A stretch of 64,000 bases of DNA from Pseudarthrobacter polychromogenes. GTDB taxonomy: Bacteria; Actinomycetota; Actinomycetes; Actinomycetales; Micrococcaceae. The notes beneath the pieces were generated by a model, which made no database searches, was not told the origin of the DNA, and saw only the letters and a program-made list of their open reading frames with translations. A program made the position numbers and the translations under genes. Location: the NCBI RefSeq assembly GCF_014644495.1, contig NZ_BMKU01000004.1:114377-178376 (forward strand), read 5' to 3'. Shown one piece after another: positions 26,503-34,377 of the stretch; the stretch's first letter is position 1, and every line of letters starts with the position of its first letter.

Positions 26503-27579
26503 CTAGAGGAAGCGGTCCAGCAGGCTTGCTTCCGCCATCCGGCTCAGGCCCTCACGGACCGTGCGGGCGCGCTGGTCGCCGATCCCGTCAACGGTCATCA
26601 GGTCATCGATGGTGGCGGCCATCAGGAACTGCAGCCCGCCAAAGTGGTCCACCAGGCGGTCCGCAACTGCCTTGGGGACTGCCTTCAGCCCGGACAGCAG
26701 GCGGTAGCCGCGCGGCTGCACCACGGCATCGAGGTTGGCCTCGCCGCCTGCGAACCCGACAATGCCGGAAATCTTTCCAAGGTCGATCAGCTCCGTGGGG
26801 CCAAGGCTGACCAGTGCGCTGACGGCGTTCTCGATGTCCTCCGGGGTGGCGTCCGGAGCGCCGTAATCGCGGATGATGACGTCGCTGCCGGGTCCCCGGC
26901 CAACCGTGAGCTCATCGAGCTGGAGGGAGAGGAGGCGGCCGTCCTCACCGAGTTCCAGGACGTACTGGGCTATTTCCTCGGAGATCCGGCGGACCATTTC
27001 CTGCCGCTGCAGGGTCACAGCCACGTCCCGCACGGTCACCATGGCCTCGATTTCCAGGGCCGAGAGTGAACTGGTGACCTGGTCCAGGCGCGAGCGGTAG
27101 CGCTCCAGCGTTGCGAGGGCCTGGTTGGCGCGGGCAAGGACTTTTTCCGAGCCCTCCAGGACGTGCCTTAGGCCGTTGACGTACAGGGCGATGATCTGCA
27201 TGGACTGGCTGACTGAAATGACCGGCACCCCGGTCTGGATGGCAACGCGCTCGGCGGTGCGGTGCCGGGTGCCGGACTCCTGGGTTTCAATGCTGGAGTC
27301 CGGGACAAGCTGGACGGCCGCGCGGAGGATGTTGCCGGCGTCCTTGTCGCAGATAATGGCGCCGTCCATCTTGGCGAGTTCGCGGAGCCGGGTGGGGGAG
27401 AAGTCGATGCCGATGTCGAAGCCGCCGGAGCAGATGGAGTCGATGGTCCGGTCCGAGCCAAGGACGATCAGCGCACCGGTGCGGCCCCGCAGGATCCGCT
27501 CCAGGCCGTCACGAAGCGGGGTTCCGGGAGCCACTCTGCCCAGGGTAGCCCTGAGTGATTCTTCGGGGCTCCGCGCCAT
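26503..27579 (-). CDS. disA: diadenylate cyclase DisA, DNA integrity scanning protein
   Basis: A 358-residue protein that makes cyclic di-AMP from two ATP and scans DNA for branched structures. The N-terminal DAC domain (about 1-150) has KMDGAIICDKD with the DGA motif and GTRHRTAERVAIQTG with RHR. A helical spine follows, and the C-terminal helix-hairpin-helix DNA-binding part includes IDDLMTVDGIGDQRARTVREGL. I start it at the ATG at 27579 (MARSPEESLRATLG), after an AGGGAA ribosome site. A TTG 45 codons upstream gives extra residues (MPVRKTLFLAP) that may be read but do not belong to the known fold. A hairpin-rich leader lies upstream. Confidence 0.96.
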   Translation of the reverse strand: MARSPEESLRATLGRVAPGTPLRDGLERILRGRTGALIVLGSDRTIDSICSGGFDIGIDFSPTRLRELAKMDGAIICDKDAGNILRAAVQLVPDSSIETQESGTRHRTAERVAIQTGVPVISVSQSMQIIALYVNGLRHVLEGSEKVLARANQALATLERYRSRLDQVTSSLSALEIEAMVTVRDVAVTLQRQEMVRRISEEIAQYVLELGEDGRLLSLQLDELTVGRGPGSDVIIRDYGAPDATPEDIENAVSALVSLGPTELIDLGKISGIVGFAGGEANLDAVVQPRGYRLLSGLKAVPKAVADRLVDHFGGLQFLMAATIDDLMTVDGIGDQRARTVREGLSRMAEASLLDRFL

Positions 27580-27702
27580 AGTGTTCCCTTCAAAGGTGCG
27601 GACCGCCGCCCGCAGGATTGCCGGCTTCAGCAGGTTGCCGGCAGGACCAGAAAATGCTCTGTTTCCCGCAAGCTCAATGATAGGGGCAAGAAACAGCGTC
27701 TT

Positions 27703-27743
27703 CCGCACGGGCAAGCCCTAAAGTGCCTCATTAGGGAGTGCGG
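27703..27743 (-). promoter_or_regulatory. nested hairpin in the disA leader
   Basis: On the minus strand CCGCAC and GTGCGG (27738-27743 and 27703-27708) enclose CCCTAA and TTAGGG (27731-27736 and 27716-27721), giving two nested stems upstream of disA. It could be the terminator of the preceding gene or a leader element. No U-tract is present. Confidence 0.35.
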
Positions 27744-27838
27744 GAACAGGGGTCCGGAACGCGTCCGACGACGGATGGCAGGGCGGGCATTTCAGTCCGC
27801 CTGCCGGCAGGCTGATACGGCGGTTTGACCTGCCTGCC

Positions 27839-28345
27839 CTAGGACGGGTTCGAAAGCGAAGCCAGCGTCCTGGTGTTGCTGTCCCAGAGGCGGGCTTCCG
27901 TGCAGCGGCCCGCCAAACGCAGGTCCAGCAGGTCCATTGCCGTCCCGAGCTGGTGGGCGGGGACGCGGCGGGCAAGGGTGACATGGGGTGTCCAGGCGTC
28001 CGGCAGAGTAAGCGGCAGGGCCCCGGAGATGCCCTCATGGAGGAGGCGGTGCAGTTCCAGGAGCTGGCGGGTCACCACCACGGAGCGGGCCAGGACGTAC
28101 ATTCCCGTCCGCGCGGGAAAAATATGGACGCCCGAAAAGCTGATGTCCAGCGGCAGCCGCTGCCAGGGGTCTTGCAGGTAGTCCGGCAAATTCATGTCCG
28201 CACCGGCTGCAAGGGTGATGTGGGGACTGTTGCTGGGCGAGGTATGTCCTGCCAGGCTTGGGATTCCGGCTTCCGCGAGCCTCGCCCAGTCAGCCCTGAT
28301 GGCGGAATCAGTGGAGTCCCCGAAGGTCAGCTCGATGCTTTGCAT
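27839..28345 (-). CDS. 2'-5' RNA ligase family / 2H phosphoesterase
   Basis: A 168-residue protein with the two H-x-T-x motifs of the 2H phosphoesterase fold: HITL at about residue 42 and HVTL at about 121. It most likely hydrolyses a cyclic phosphodiester or acts on RNA ends. The true substrate in bacteria is usually unknown. The length fits a compact LigT-like member. It starts at ATG 28345 and lies upstream of disA on the same strand with a 259-base gap. A link to nucleotide signalling is tempting but unproven. Confidence 0.8.
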   Translation of the reverse strand: MQSIELTFGDSTDSAIRADWARLAEAGIPSLAGHTSPSNSPHITLAAGADMNLPDYLQDPWQRLPLDISFSGVHIFPARTGMYVLARSVVVTRQLLELHRLLHEGISGALPLTLPDAWTPHVTLARRVPAHQLGTAMDLLDLRLAGRCTEARLWDSNTRTLASLSNPS

Positions 28346-28440
28346 CCACCCATCATGCCGCCCGGCGGGCGAGGGGCTGCGTCAGCCGGGTCAGCACACC
28401 GCACCTCAGCCGGGCCCTGCTGCGCCCGGCGGGAGCCGGG

Positions 28441-28647
28441 TCAGCGCATCCGTTCCCGCAGCATCCGTTCCAGGTCCTTGCTGACTTTCGTCAGCGACGC
28501 CGCCCTGAGCGCTTTCTGCTCTGCGGGTGTCTGGGTTCCCCGGCGGGGCTCGGCTGCCGGACGGGCCTGGTCACGGCCTCCGGCTGCGGCCAGGCCCGTG
28601 GCCAGGGGATCGAAGAAGAGATTGCCGGAAAAGGAGATGCCCTGCAC
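28441..28647 (-). CDS. small protein of unknown function
   Basis: A 68-residue protein starting MQGISFSGNLFFDPLATGLA, then a disordered charged middle, then a helical basic tail (TKVSKDLERMLRERMR). No domain is recognised. The start is the ATG at 28647, after an AAAGGACC ribosome site. Codon use is like its neighbours. It is upstream of the 2H phosphoesterase on the same strand with a 95-base gap. It may be a structural or regulatory micro-protein. Confidence 0.5.
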   Translation of the reverse strand: MQGISFSGNLFFDPLATGLAAAGGRDQARPAAEPRRGTQTPAEQKALRAASLTKVSKDLERMLRERMR

Positions 28648-28904
28648 GGTTCAGGTCCTTTCCATGCGCCGGCAGAAGCCGTCCCGCGCCGGGTTGTCTT
28701 TGGTCATCATGCGGACACGCTAACGGGAGGTCGTTTCACGGCCTTGAACGCCCGGTTTCGCGGGTGTTAAGCGGGCGCCGCCGCCGGTTTGCCGCCCTGC
28801 GATAAACTGGAACTTGGCCGTTTGCCAGCCCGTTTCCCCGGCCCAACGCCGCAGTGCCTCACAGGCAGCGCCCGGGTAGTCCCAACCGCAGCGAAAGTAG
28901 CACC

Positions 28905-30518
28905 GTGTCCCAAGATGTCCTGACCCCCGCCCGGATCTCCGGTATTCATAAAGAGGCGGGCCGCCGCAGGACCTTTGCTGTCATTTCGCACCCTGACGCA
29001 GGCAAGTCCACCCTGACCGAAGCGCTCGCCTTGCACGCCAAGGTGATCGGCACTGCCGGTGCCTCCAGCGGCAAGGCCAACCGCAAGGAAACCGTGTCCG
29101 ACTGGATGCAGATGGAGAAGGACCGCGGCATTTCCATCAGCTCCGCGGCGCTCCAGTTCTCCTACCGGGACACCGTCATCAACCTGCTGGACACGCCCGG
29201 CCACGCCGATTTCTCCGAGGACACCTACCGGGTGCTGGCCGCCGTCGACTGCGCCGTGATGCTCGTGGACGCGGCCAAGGGCCTGGAAACGCAGACCATG
29301 AAGCTGTTCGAGGTCTGCAAGCAGCGCAACCTTCCCATCATCACCGTCATCAACAAGTGGGACCGCCCCGGCCTGGACGCGCTGGCCCTGATGGACGAAA
29401 TCACCGAACGCACCGGCCTTCAGCCCATGCCCCTGACCTGGGCCGTGGGCATCTCCGGCGACTTCCGCGGCGTCTGGGACCTCCGCAACGACCGTTTCGC
29501 CCGGTTCCAGCGCAACAACGCCGGCGCGCAGATCGCCCTCACCGAGTACTTCACGCCCGAGGAAGCAGCCGAGAGCCAGGGCAGCAACTGGACGGACGCC
29601 GTGGACGAGGCCGGACTGGTGATCGAATCGAACCTGGAGTTCGACGTCGAGGCGTTCCATGCAGGCAAGGCCACCCCCATCCTGTTCAGCTCCGCCGCGC
29701 TCAACTTCGGCGTCAAGGAACTGTTGGACGCACTGGTGGATTTCGCTCCGCCTGCAGCCCCGCGCCCGGATGTGGACGGCAACCCGCGTCCGGTGGAATC
29801 GCCCTTCTCCGGCTTCGTGTTCAAAGTGCAGGCCGGCATGAACAAGGCCCACCGCGACCATGTGGCCTTCATCCGGGTGTGTTCCGGCGTCTTCGAGCGC
29901 GGAATGGTGGTCACGCAGACCCGCACCGGTAAATCCTTCGCCACCAAGTACGCGCAGCAGGTGTTCGGCCGGGAACGCGAAGTAATTGACGAGGCCTACC
30001 CCGGCGACGTCGTGGGCCTCGTCAACGCGTCCTCTCTTCGAGTGGGGGACAGCCTCTTCCTCGAAGGGCCGGTGGAATACCCCGCCATCCCACTGTTCGC
30101 CCCCGAGCACTTCCAGGTGGCCCGCTCCAAGGACCCCAGCAAGTTCAAGCAGTTCCGCCGGGGCATCGAACAGCTCGAACACGAGGGCGTCATCCAGGTG
30201 CTCCGCTCCGACGTCCGCGGCGACCAGGCGCCGGTGCTTGCCGCCGTCGGGCCCATGCAGTTCGAGGTGGTGGAGGACCGCATGGCGCATGACTTCAGCG
30301 CCCCCATGCGGCTGGAACGCCTGCCCTACTCCCTCGCCAGGATCTCGACGGCGGACGCCATGCCGGCACTCGCCAACGTCATCGGCGCCGAGGTGCTTTT
30401 GCGGTCCGACGGCGAGTACCTCGCCCTGTTCAACGACGTCTGGGCCCTGCGCCGCATTGAAAAGAACCACCCGGACCTCACCCTCGTGCCCATCGGCACC
30501 CACAACCCCGCAAAGTAG
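28905..30518 (+). CDS. prfC: peptide chain release factor 3
   Basis: A 537-residue translational GTPase that recycles RF1/RF2 from the ribosome. The G1 P-loop HPDAGKST is at about residues 29-36. KDRGISISSAALQF gives the switch I region, LDTPGHADFSEDTYR gives G3, and TVINKWDRPGLD gives G4. The length fits RF3 (about 530). I start it at the GTG at 28905 (MSQDVLTPARISGIHKEAG); longer frames upstream do not look coding. A TAAACT at 28803-28808 is a possible -10. The next gene, a FabF-like synthase, begins five bases later, so the two are cotranscribed. Confidence 0.96.
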   Translation: MSQDVLTPARISGIHKEAGRRRTFAVISHPDAGKSTLTEALALHAKVIGTAGASSGKANRKETVSDWMQMEKDRGISISSAALQFSYRDTVINLLDTPGHADFSEDTYRVLAAVDCAVMLVDAAKGLETQTMKLFEVCKQRNLPIITVINKWDRPGLDALALMDEITERTGLQPMPLTWAVGISGDFRGVWDLRNDRFARFQRNNAGAQIALTEYFTPEEAAESQGSNWTDAVDEAGLVIESNLEFDVEAFHAGKATPILFSSAALNFGVKELLDALVDFAPPAAPRPDVDGNPRPVESPFSGFVFKVQAGMNKAHRDHVAFIRVCSGVFERGMVVTQTRTGKSFATKYAQQVFGREREVIDEAYPGDVVGLVNASSLRVGDSLFLEGPVEYPAIPLFAPEHFQVARSKDPSKFKQFRRGIEQLEHEGVIQVLRSDVRGDQAPVLAAVGPMQFEVVEDRMAHDFSAPMRLERLPYSLARISTADAMPALANVIGAEVLLRSDGEYLALFNDVWALRRIEKNHPDLTLVPIGTHNPAK

Positions 30519-30523
30519 GAACC

Positions 30524-31768
30524 GTGAACGCAGGCCCCAACAGCGCAGTTCAGCCCCGCGCCATCATCACCGGCTCCGGAACCATTAATCCCGTGGGTTC
30601 CACGGTCTCCGAGACCTGGGCCGGCCTGGTCGCGGGGAAATCCGGCATCGCCGCGCTTGGGGATACCTGGACGGAGCAGCTGCCCGTGAAGATCGCCGGG
30701 CAGGTCACCGCGGATCTCTCGGAGCACCTGAGCACCCGCGAGATGAAGCGGATGGATCGGTGCGGGCAGCTGGCGCTTATTGCTGCCCGGGAGGCATGGG
30801 CCCAGGCGGGTGCCCCGGACGTGGACCCGGAGCGTTTCGCCGTGGTGATCGGATCAGCGTACGGCGGGCTGGGTTCCACGCTGGAGCAGGACCGGACCCT
30901 GGCAGCCTCGGGCCCCCGCAAGGTCTCGCCGCACACCCTGACCCGGTTGATGGTCAACGGCCCGGCGGCCTGGGTGTCCATCGACCTCGGCGCCCGCGGC
31001 GGCGCCCGAACGCCTGTCAGCGCGTGCGCCTCCGGGGCTGAGGCGATTGTCCAGGGAGCCGAGATGATCCGCTCAGGAGCGGCCGACGTCGTTATTGCCG
31101 GCGGCGTTGACGCCTCCGTGAACGACCTCGTGATCACGGGTTTCTCCCAAATCCGCGCGCTGTCCACCCGTAACGATGACCCGCAGCGCGCATCACGTCC
31201 GTTCGACGGCGGCCGCGACGGCTTTGTCCTCGCCGAGGGCGCTGCCGTGGTGGTGCTGGAGAGCGAAGAGCACGCCCGCGCCCGCGGTGCCGGGGTGCTG
31301 GGGGCCGTTGCCGGCGGAGCGGTGACGTCCGACGCCAACGACATCGTGGCAGCCGATCCCGCCATGCAGCGGCGGGTCATGCAGAAGGCCCTCGAATCCG
31401 CGGGCCTGGCTGCGGAAGACATCGGCTTTATCCACGCCCACGCCACCTCCACGCCGGTGGGGGACAAGCTTGAAGGCCAGGCCATCAACGCGATCTTCGG
31501 AGCGGATGTGCCGGTCACGTCCACCAAGGGCCACACCGGCCACCTCCTCGGCGGCGCCGGCTCCCTGGCCGCCGTGGTGGTTGTCGAGGCGCTGCGGACC
31601 GGCCTGCTGCCCGGGACCCTGAACGTCCAGGAGCTGGACCCCGAGGTGGACCTCAACGTTGTTACCGAAGACGCCCACCGCCTCCAGCCGGGCTACCGTC
31701 CGGCCGGGCTGGTGAACGCCTTCGGCTTTGGCGGGCACAGTGTTGCCCTGGTGATCACCGGCGCCTGA
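30524..31768 (+). CDS. 3-oxoacyl-ACP synthase II (FabF-like)
   Basis: A 414-residue condensing enzyme of the KAS II type, which elongates acyl-ACP with malonyl-ACP. The catalytic cysteine is in TPVSACASGAEA (about residue 168), and the two histidines are in HAHATSTPVGD (about 306) and KGHTGHLLGGAGSL (about 340). The length fits FabF. The active-site neighbourhood CASGAEA differs from the more common CATGAHA form. The GTG at 30524 follows prfC by five bases, and no acyl carrier protein or other fab gene is nearby. It may be a second, specialised FabF, or the sole one displaced from the usual cluster; that cannot be told from the window. Confidence 0.92.
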   Translation: MNAGPNSAVQPRAIITGSGTINPVGSTVSETWAGLVAGKSGIAALGDTWTEQLPVKIAGQVTADLSEHLSTREMKRMDRCGQLALIAAREAWAQAGAPDVDPERFAVVIGSAYGGLGSTLEQDRTLAASGPRKVSPHTLTRLMVNGPAAWVSIDLGARGGARTPVSACASGAEAIVQGAEMIRSGAADVVIAGGVDASVNDLVITGFSQIRALSTRNDDPQRASRPFDGGRDGFVLAEGAAVVVLESEEHARARGAGVLGAVAGGAVTSDANDIVAADPAMQRRVMQKALESAGLAAEDIGFIHAHATSTPVGDKLEGQAINAIFGADVPVTSTKGHTGHLLGGAGSLAAVVVVEALRTGLLPGTLNVQELDPEVDLNVVTEDAHRLQPGYRPAGLVNAFGFGGHSVALVITGA

Positions 31769-31801
31769 CCCCTTCGCCCGGGCGGTCACCCGTCGCGACG
31801 T

Positions 31802-31847
31802 ACAACGCACCCGCATCTGGACAACGCACCCGGGCGCTCGCGGGTGC
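31802..31847. repeat. GC-rich direct and inverted repeats between convergent genes
   Basis: ACAACGCACCCG occurs twice in direct orientation (31802-31813 and 31821-31832), and CGGGTGC (31841-31847) is its inverse. Either copy can form a hairpin with it. The segment also holds CATCTGGACAA, which is part of the arms of the dispersed palindrome at 10591-10653. No U-tract follows. Confidence 0.7.
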
Positions 31848-31873
31848 AAGGACCAGTAGTGGGTGCCACCCTG

Positions 31874-32347
31874 CTAGGGGTCGGCGCGGACCTGCTCAGC
31901 CAGCGCATCGAAAACCGGCAGTTGCCCCTTCACCAGCTTGAGCCGGGCTTCCGGTTCGGGGAACCAGCGGGCGTCGTCGACTTCCGGGTAGTCCTGGATC
32001 CGGCCTGAACCCTTGGGCCACTCCAGCGGAAACGTGTTGCTGACGATCCGTTCCGGCTGGAAGTCCTGCTCCGCGGCGAAGACGGTGATGACCTTGCCGG
32101 AGGGCTGCCTGAACTTCCCGAGGAGCCGGTAGTCCGCAGCCGGAGCCGGGGTTCCCATTTCCTCGGCGAACTCGCGCAGCGCCGCGGCCAGGGGATCCTC
32201 GTCCTCCCCGTATTCACCCTTGGGGATGGACCAGGCATGGGCGTCCTTGCGGGCCCAGAACGGGCCGCCCATGTGGGCTATCCACACCTCGAAGCCGCCT
32301 GGATCCACCCTCCGGTACAGCAGGATTCCGGCGCTTAGAACGGGCAT
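31874..32347 (-). CDS. Nudix hydrolase
   Basis: A 157-residue pyrophosphohydrolase. It starts MPVLSAGILLYRRVDPGGFE and carries a complete Nudix box, GEYGEDEDPLAAALREFAEE followed by MG (about residues 47-68), with all metal-binding glutamates. The substrate is unknown; members of this subgroup with the start SAGILLYR are predicted NTP pyrophosphohydrolases. It starts at ATG 32347 and is convergent with the FabF gene and divergent from the small gene at 32466. Confidence 0.9.
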   Translation of the reverse strand: MPVLSAGILLYRRVDPGGFEVWIAHMGGPFWARKDAHAWSIPKGEYGEDEDPLAAALREFAEEMGTPAPAADYRLLGKFRQPSGKVITVFAAEQDFQPERIVSNTFPLEWPKGSGRIQDYPEVDDARWFPEPEARLKLVKGQLPVFDALAEQVRADP

Positions 32348-32465
32348 CTTTCCTCCGGTGGGTGGATGTTTGAAAACAGACGGAAGTTGCCGTCCAACGT
32401 TAACCCGCAGTTCACGGTGCTGCTTTAGGTTATTCCTTCAGGCACTCTGCTCGAAGGGACCCGTC

Positions 32466-32738
32466 ATGGCCAGTATTGCCGAGGTGTTGGGACGTCTGAC
32501 GCCGGAAGAACTTGATGAGCTTCACAGCCTTGGTCCACAGGGCCACCTGCCGCGGTACCTGGTTGACGCCCTGGACCGGGCGGCCGGCGGTCCCGGCTCC
32601 GGCCGCGGCTATTACGTGCCCACCGGCAACGTGAACAGCAACGGCGGGCCGCTGCTGGTGCTCCGCAGTGATGTGTCCGGCTGGCTGCTCAACTCCCGGC
32701 GTGAAGACCCCGACTCGCTGCCGCGCCACAACAGCTGA
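32466..32738 (+). CDS. small protein of unknown function
   Basis: A 90-residue soluble protein: MASIAEVLGRLTPEELDELH, then a glycine-rich middle (GGPGSGRGYYVPTGNVNSNGG) and a C-terminus LNSRREDPDSLPRHNS. I recognise no domain. The ATG at 32466 has a GAAGGGA ribosome site about eight bases upstream; the open frame extends further upstream only by chance overlap with the divergent Nudix gene. It is convergent with radA, 70 bases apart. Confidence 0.6.
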   Translation: MASIAEVLGRLTPEELDELHSLGPQGHLPRYLVDALDRAAGGPGSGRGYYVPTGNVNSNGGPLLVLRSDVSGWLLNSRREDPDSLPRHNS

Positions 32739-32808
32739 CGCCGGCATCACAGGCACGGACATCCACGGCGCACAGCTGTCAGTAACAGCCGCCAGCGGCC
32801 GGCAACGG

Positions 32809-34182
32809 CTAGCCAATCAGCAGGCTCAAGGCCTCGGTAAGATGCTCCACTTCCCGTACGGAAAAACCGGCCGGGATGGGCCCCGGGCCTGCATGGCTGG
32901 CCGGAACAACGGCGTGCGTAAACCCGAGCCGGTGCGCTTCCTGGATGCGCTGGTTGATGCCGGGCACCGGCCGGACCTCGCCGGCCAAGCCCACCTCGCC
33001 AAAAGCGATGAGCCGGATGGGGAGCGGCTTGCGCGCCTTTGCTGAGGCCACTGCAAGGGCCACGGCCAGGTCCGTTGCCGGCTCGCTGAGCTTCACGCCG
33101 CCCACGGTGGCCACATACGAATCATCCTTGTGCAGCAACGTTCCCGCGCGCTGTTGCAGGACGGCCAGCAGCATGGAAACCCGCGAGGAGTCCAGGCCGC
33201 TGGTGGCACGCCTCGGCTGGGAATTGGGGCTCTCCGCCAGCAGGGACTGCACCTCGGCCAGCAGAGGGCGCCGGCCCTCCATGGTGACCGTGATGCAGGT
33301 GCCGGACACGGGTTCCTTGGTGCGGCTGACAAAGAGCCCGCTGGGATCAGCCAGGCCCTGGATGCCGTCCTCGTTCAGGTCGAAGCAGCCGACATCGTCC
33401 GTGGGCCCGTAGCGGTTCTTGACGGCACGGAGCAGCCGGAGCCGCGAATGCCGCTCGCCCTCGAACTGGCACACTACGTCCACCAGGTGCTCCAGCAGCC
33501 GCGGCCCGGCAATGGAGCCGTCCTTGGTCACGTGGCCCACCAGGAGGGTGGTCATGTTCCGCCGCTTGGCCGCAGCGATAATGGACGCTGCCACTTCGCG
33601 GACCTGCGAAACGCCGCCGGCGCTGCCATCAACGTCGGCGCTGCTGAGGGTCTGCACCGAGTCCACGATCAGCAGCCGCGGCTCAATCTTCTCCACTTGC
33701 CCCAGCGCCTGGCCCAGGTCCGTTTCCGCGGAGAGGTAGAGCGATTCGGCCACGGCGTCGATTCGCTCGGCGCGGAGCTTCACCTGGGCCGCGGATTCCT
33801 CCCCGGTCACGTACAACACGTCCTGTGCGGTCCGGGCGAACTTCGCCGCAACGTCCAGCAGCAGGGTGGACTTGCCCACCCCGGGTTCACCGGCCAGCAG
33901 GATCACGGCGCCCGGAACCAGGCCGCCGCCCAGCACCCGGTCCAGCTCATCAACGCCCGTGGGCAGGAAGGCGGCCGTGGTGGCATCCACCTCGGCAATC
34001 CGGCGGGCCGGCTCCAGGACTGTTGTGGCCGCCGTCGTACGCGCAACAGCGGCGCCGGTCTCCTCAACGGTGCCCCACGCCTGGCACTCGCCGCACCGGC
34101 CCACCCATTTGACCGTGGTCCAGCCGCACTCAGCACATTTGTAGGCGGGCGCCTTGGAGGCCCGGGAAGTTTTTGTTGCCAT
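32809..34182 (-). CDS. radA: DNA repair protein RadA
   Basis: A 457-residue RecA-like ATPase that helps process recombination intermediates and branch migration. The N-terminal zinc finger is CAECGWTTVKWVGRCGEC (about residues 16-33). Walker A is LLAGEPGVGKSTLL (about 100-113), the RadA-specific motif is KNRYGPTDDVGCF, and the C-terminal Lon-like domain follows (about 290-457). I start it at the ATG at 34182 (MATKTSRASKAP); an upstream frame adds ten unlikely residues. It is divergent from the bgl operon leader. Confidence 0.96.
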   Translation of the reverse strand: MATKTSRASKAPAYKCAECGWTTVKWVGRCGECQAWGTVEETGAAVARTTAATTVLEPARRIAEVDATTAAFLPTGVDELDRVLGGGLVPGAVILLAGEPGVGKSTLLLDVAAKFARTAQDVLYVTGEESAAQVKLRAERIDAVAESLYLSAETDLGQALGQVEKIEPRLLIVDSVQTLSSADVDGSAGGVSQVREVAASIIAAAKRRNMTTLLVGHVTKDGSIAGPRLLEHLVDVVCQFEGERHSRLRLLRAVKNRYGPTDDVGCFDLNEDGIQGLADPSGLFVSRTKEPVSGTCITVTMEGRRPLLAEVQSLLAESPNSQPRRATSGLDSSRVSMLLAVLQQRAGTLLHKDDSYVATVGGVKLSEPATDLAVALAVASAKARKPLPIRLIAFGEVGLAGEVRPVPGINQRIQEAHRLGFTHAVVPASHAGPGPIPAGFSVREVEHLTEALSLLIG

Positions 34183-34283
34183 GAATTCCACCCTAGTGGC
34201 GGGCACTGACAATCACCGGCAAAGCACTTGCCTGTGATCCATGCCATCTGTATAGTCGAACCTCGAAGGCAATTTCGCCTACA

Positions 34284-34312
34284 GGATTGTTACCCGTGAA
34301 TGGGGCAAGACC
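34284..34312 (+). promoter_or_regulatory. RAT, ribonucleic antiterminator site of the BglG/LicT family
   Basis: The 29-base element begins GGATTGTTACCC and ends GGGGCAAGACC, matching the family consensus GGATTGTTAC...GGCAAAACC. Its last five bases (34308-34312) are also the first bases of the terminator stem, so binding of the antiterminator protein and terminator folding exclude each other. Confidence 0.92.
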
Positions 34313-34348
34313 TGAGAAGCACACTCTGTGCGTCTCGGGTCTTTTTTT
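34308..34348 (+). terminator. regulated leader terminator of the bgl PTS operon
   Basis: AGACCTGAGAAGCACA (34308-34323) pairs with TGTGCGTCTCGGGTCT (34327-34342) with one mismatch and one G-U pair, followed by a seven-T run (34342-34348). It stops transcription before bglF unless the antiterminator encoded at 37976-38842 holds the overlapping RAT. Confidence 0.92.
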
Positions 34349-34377
34349 GTGCCCAAAAATAGACAGAGAGGTCTGAT

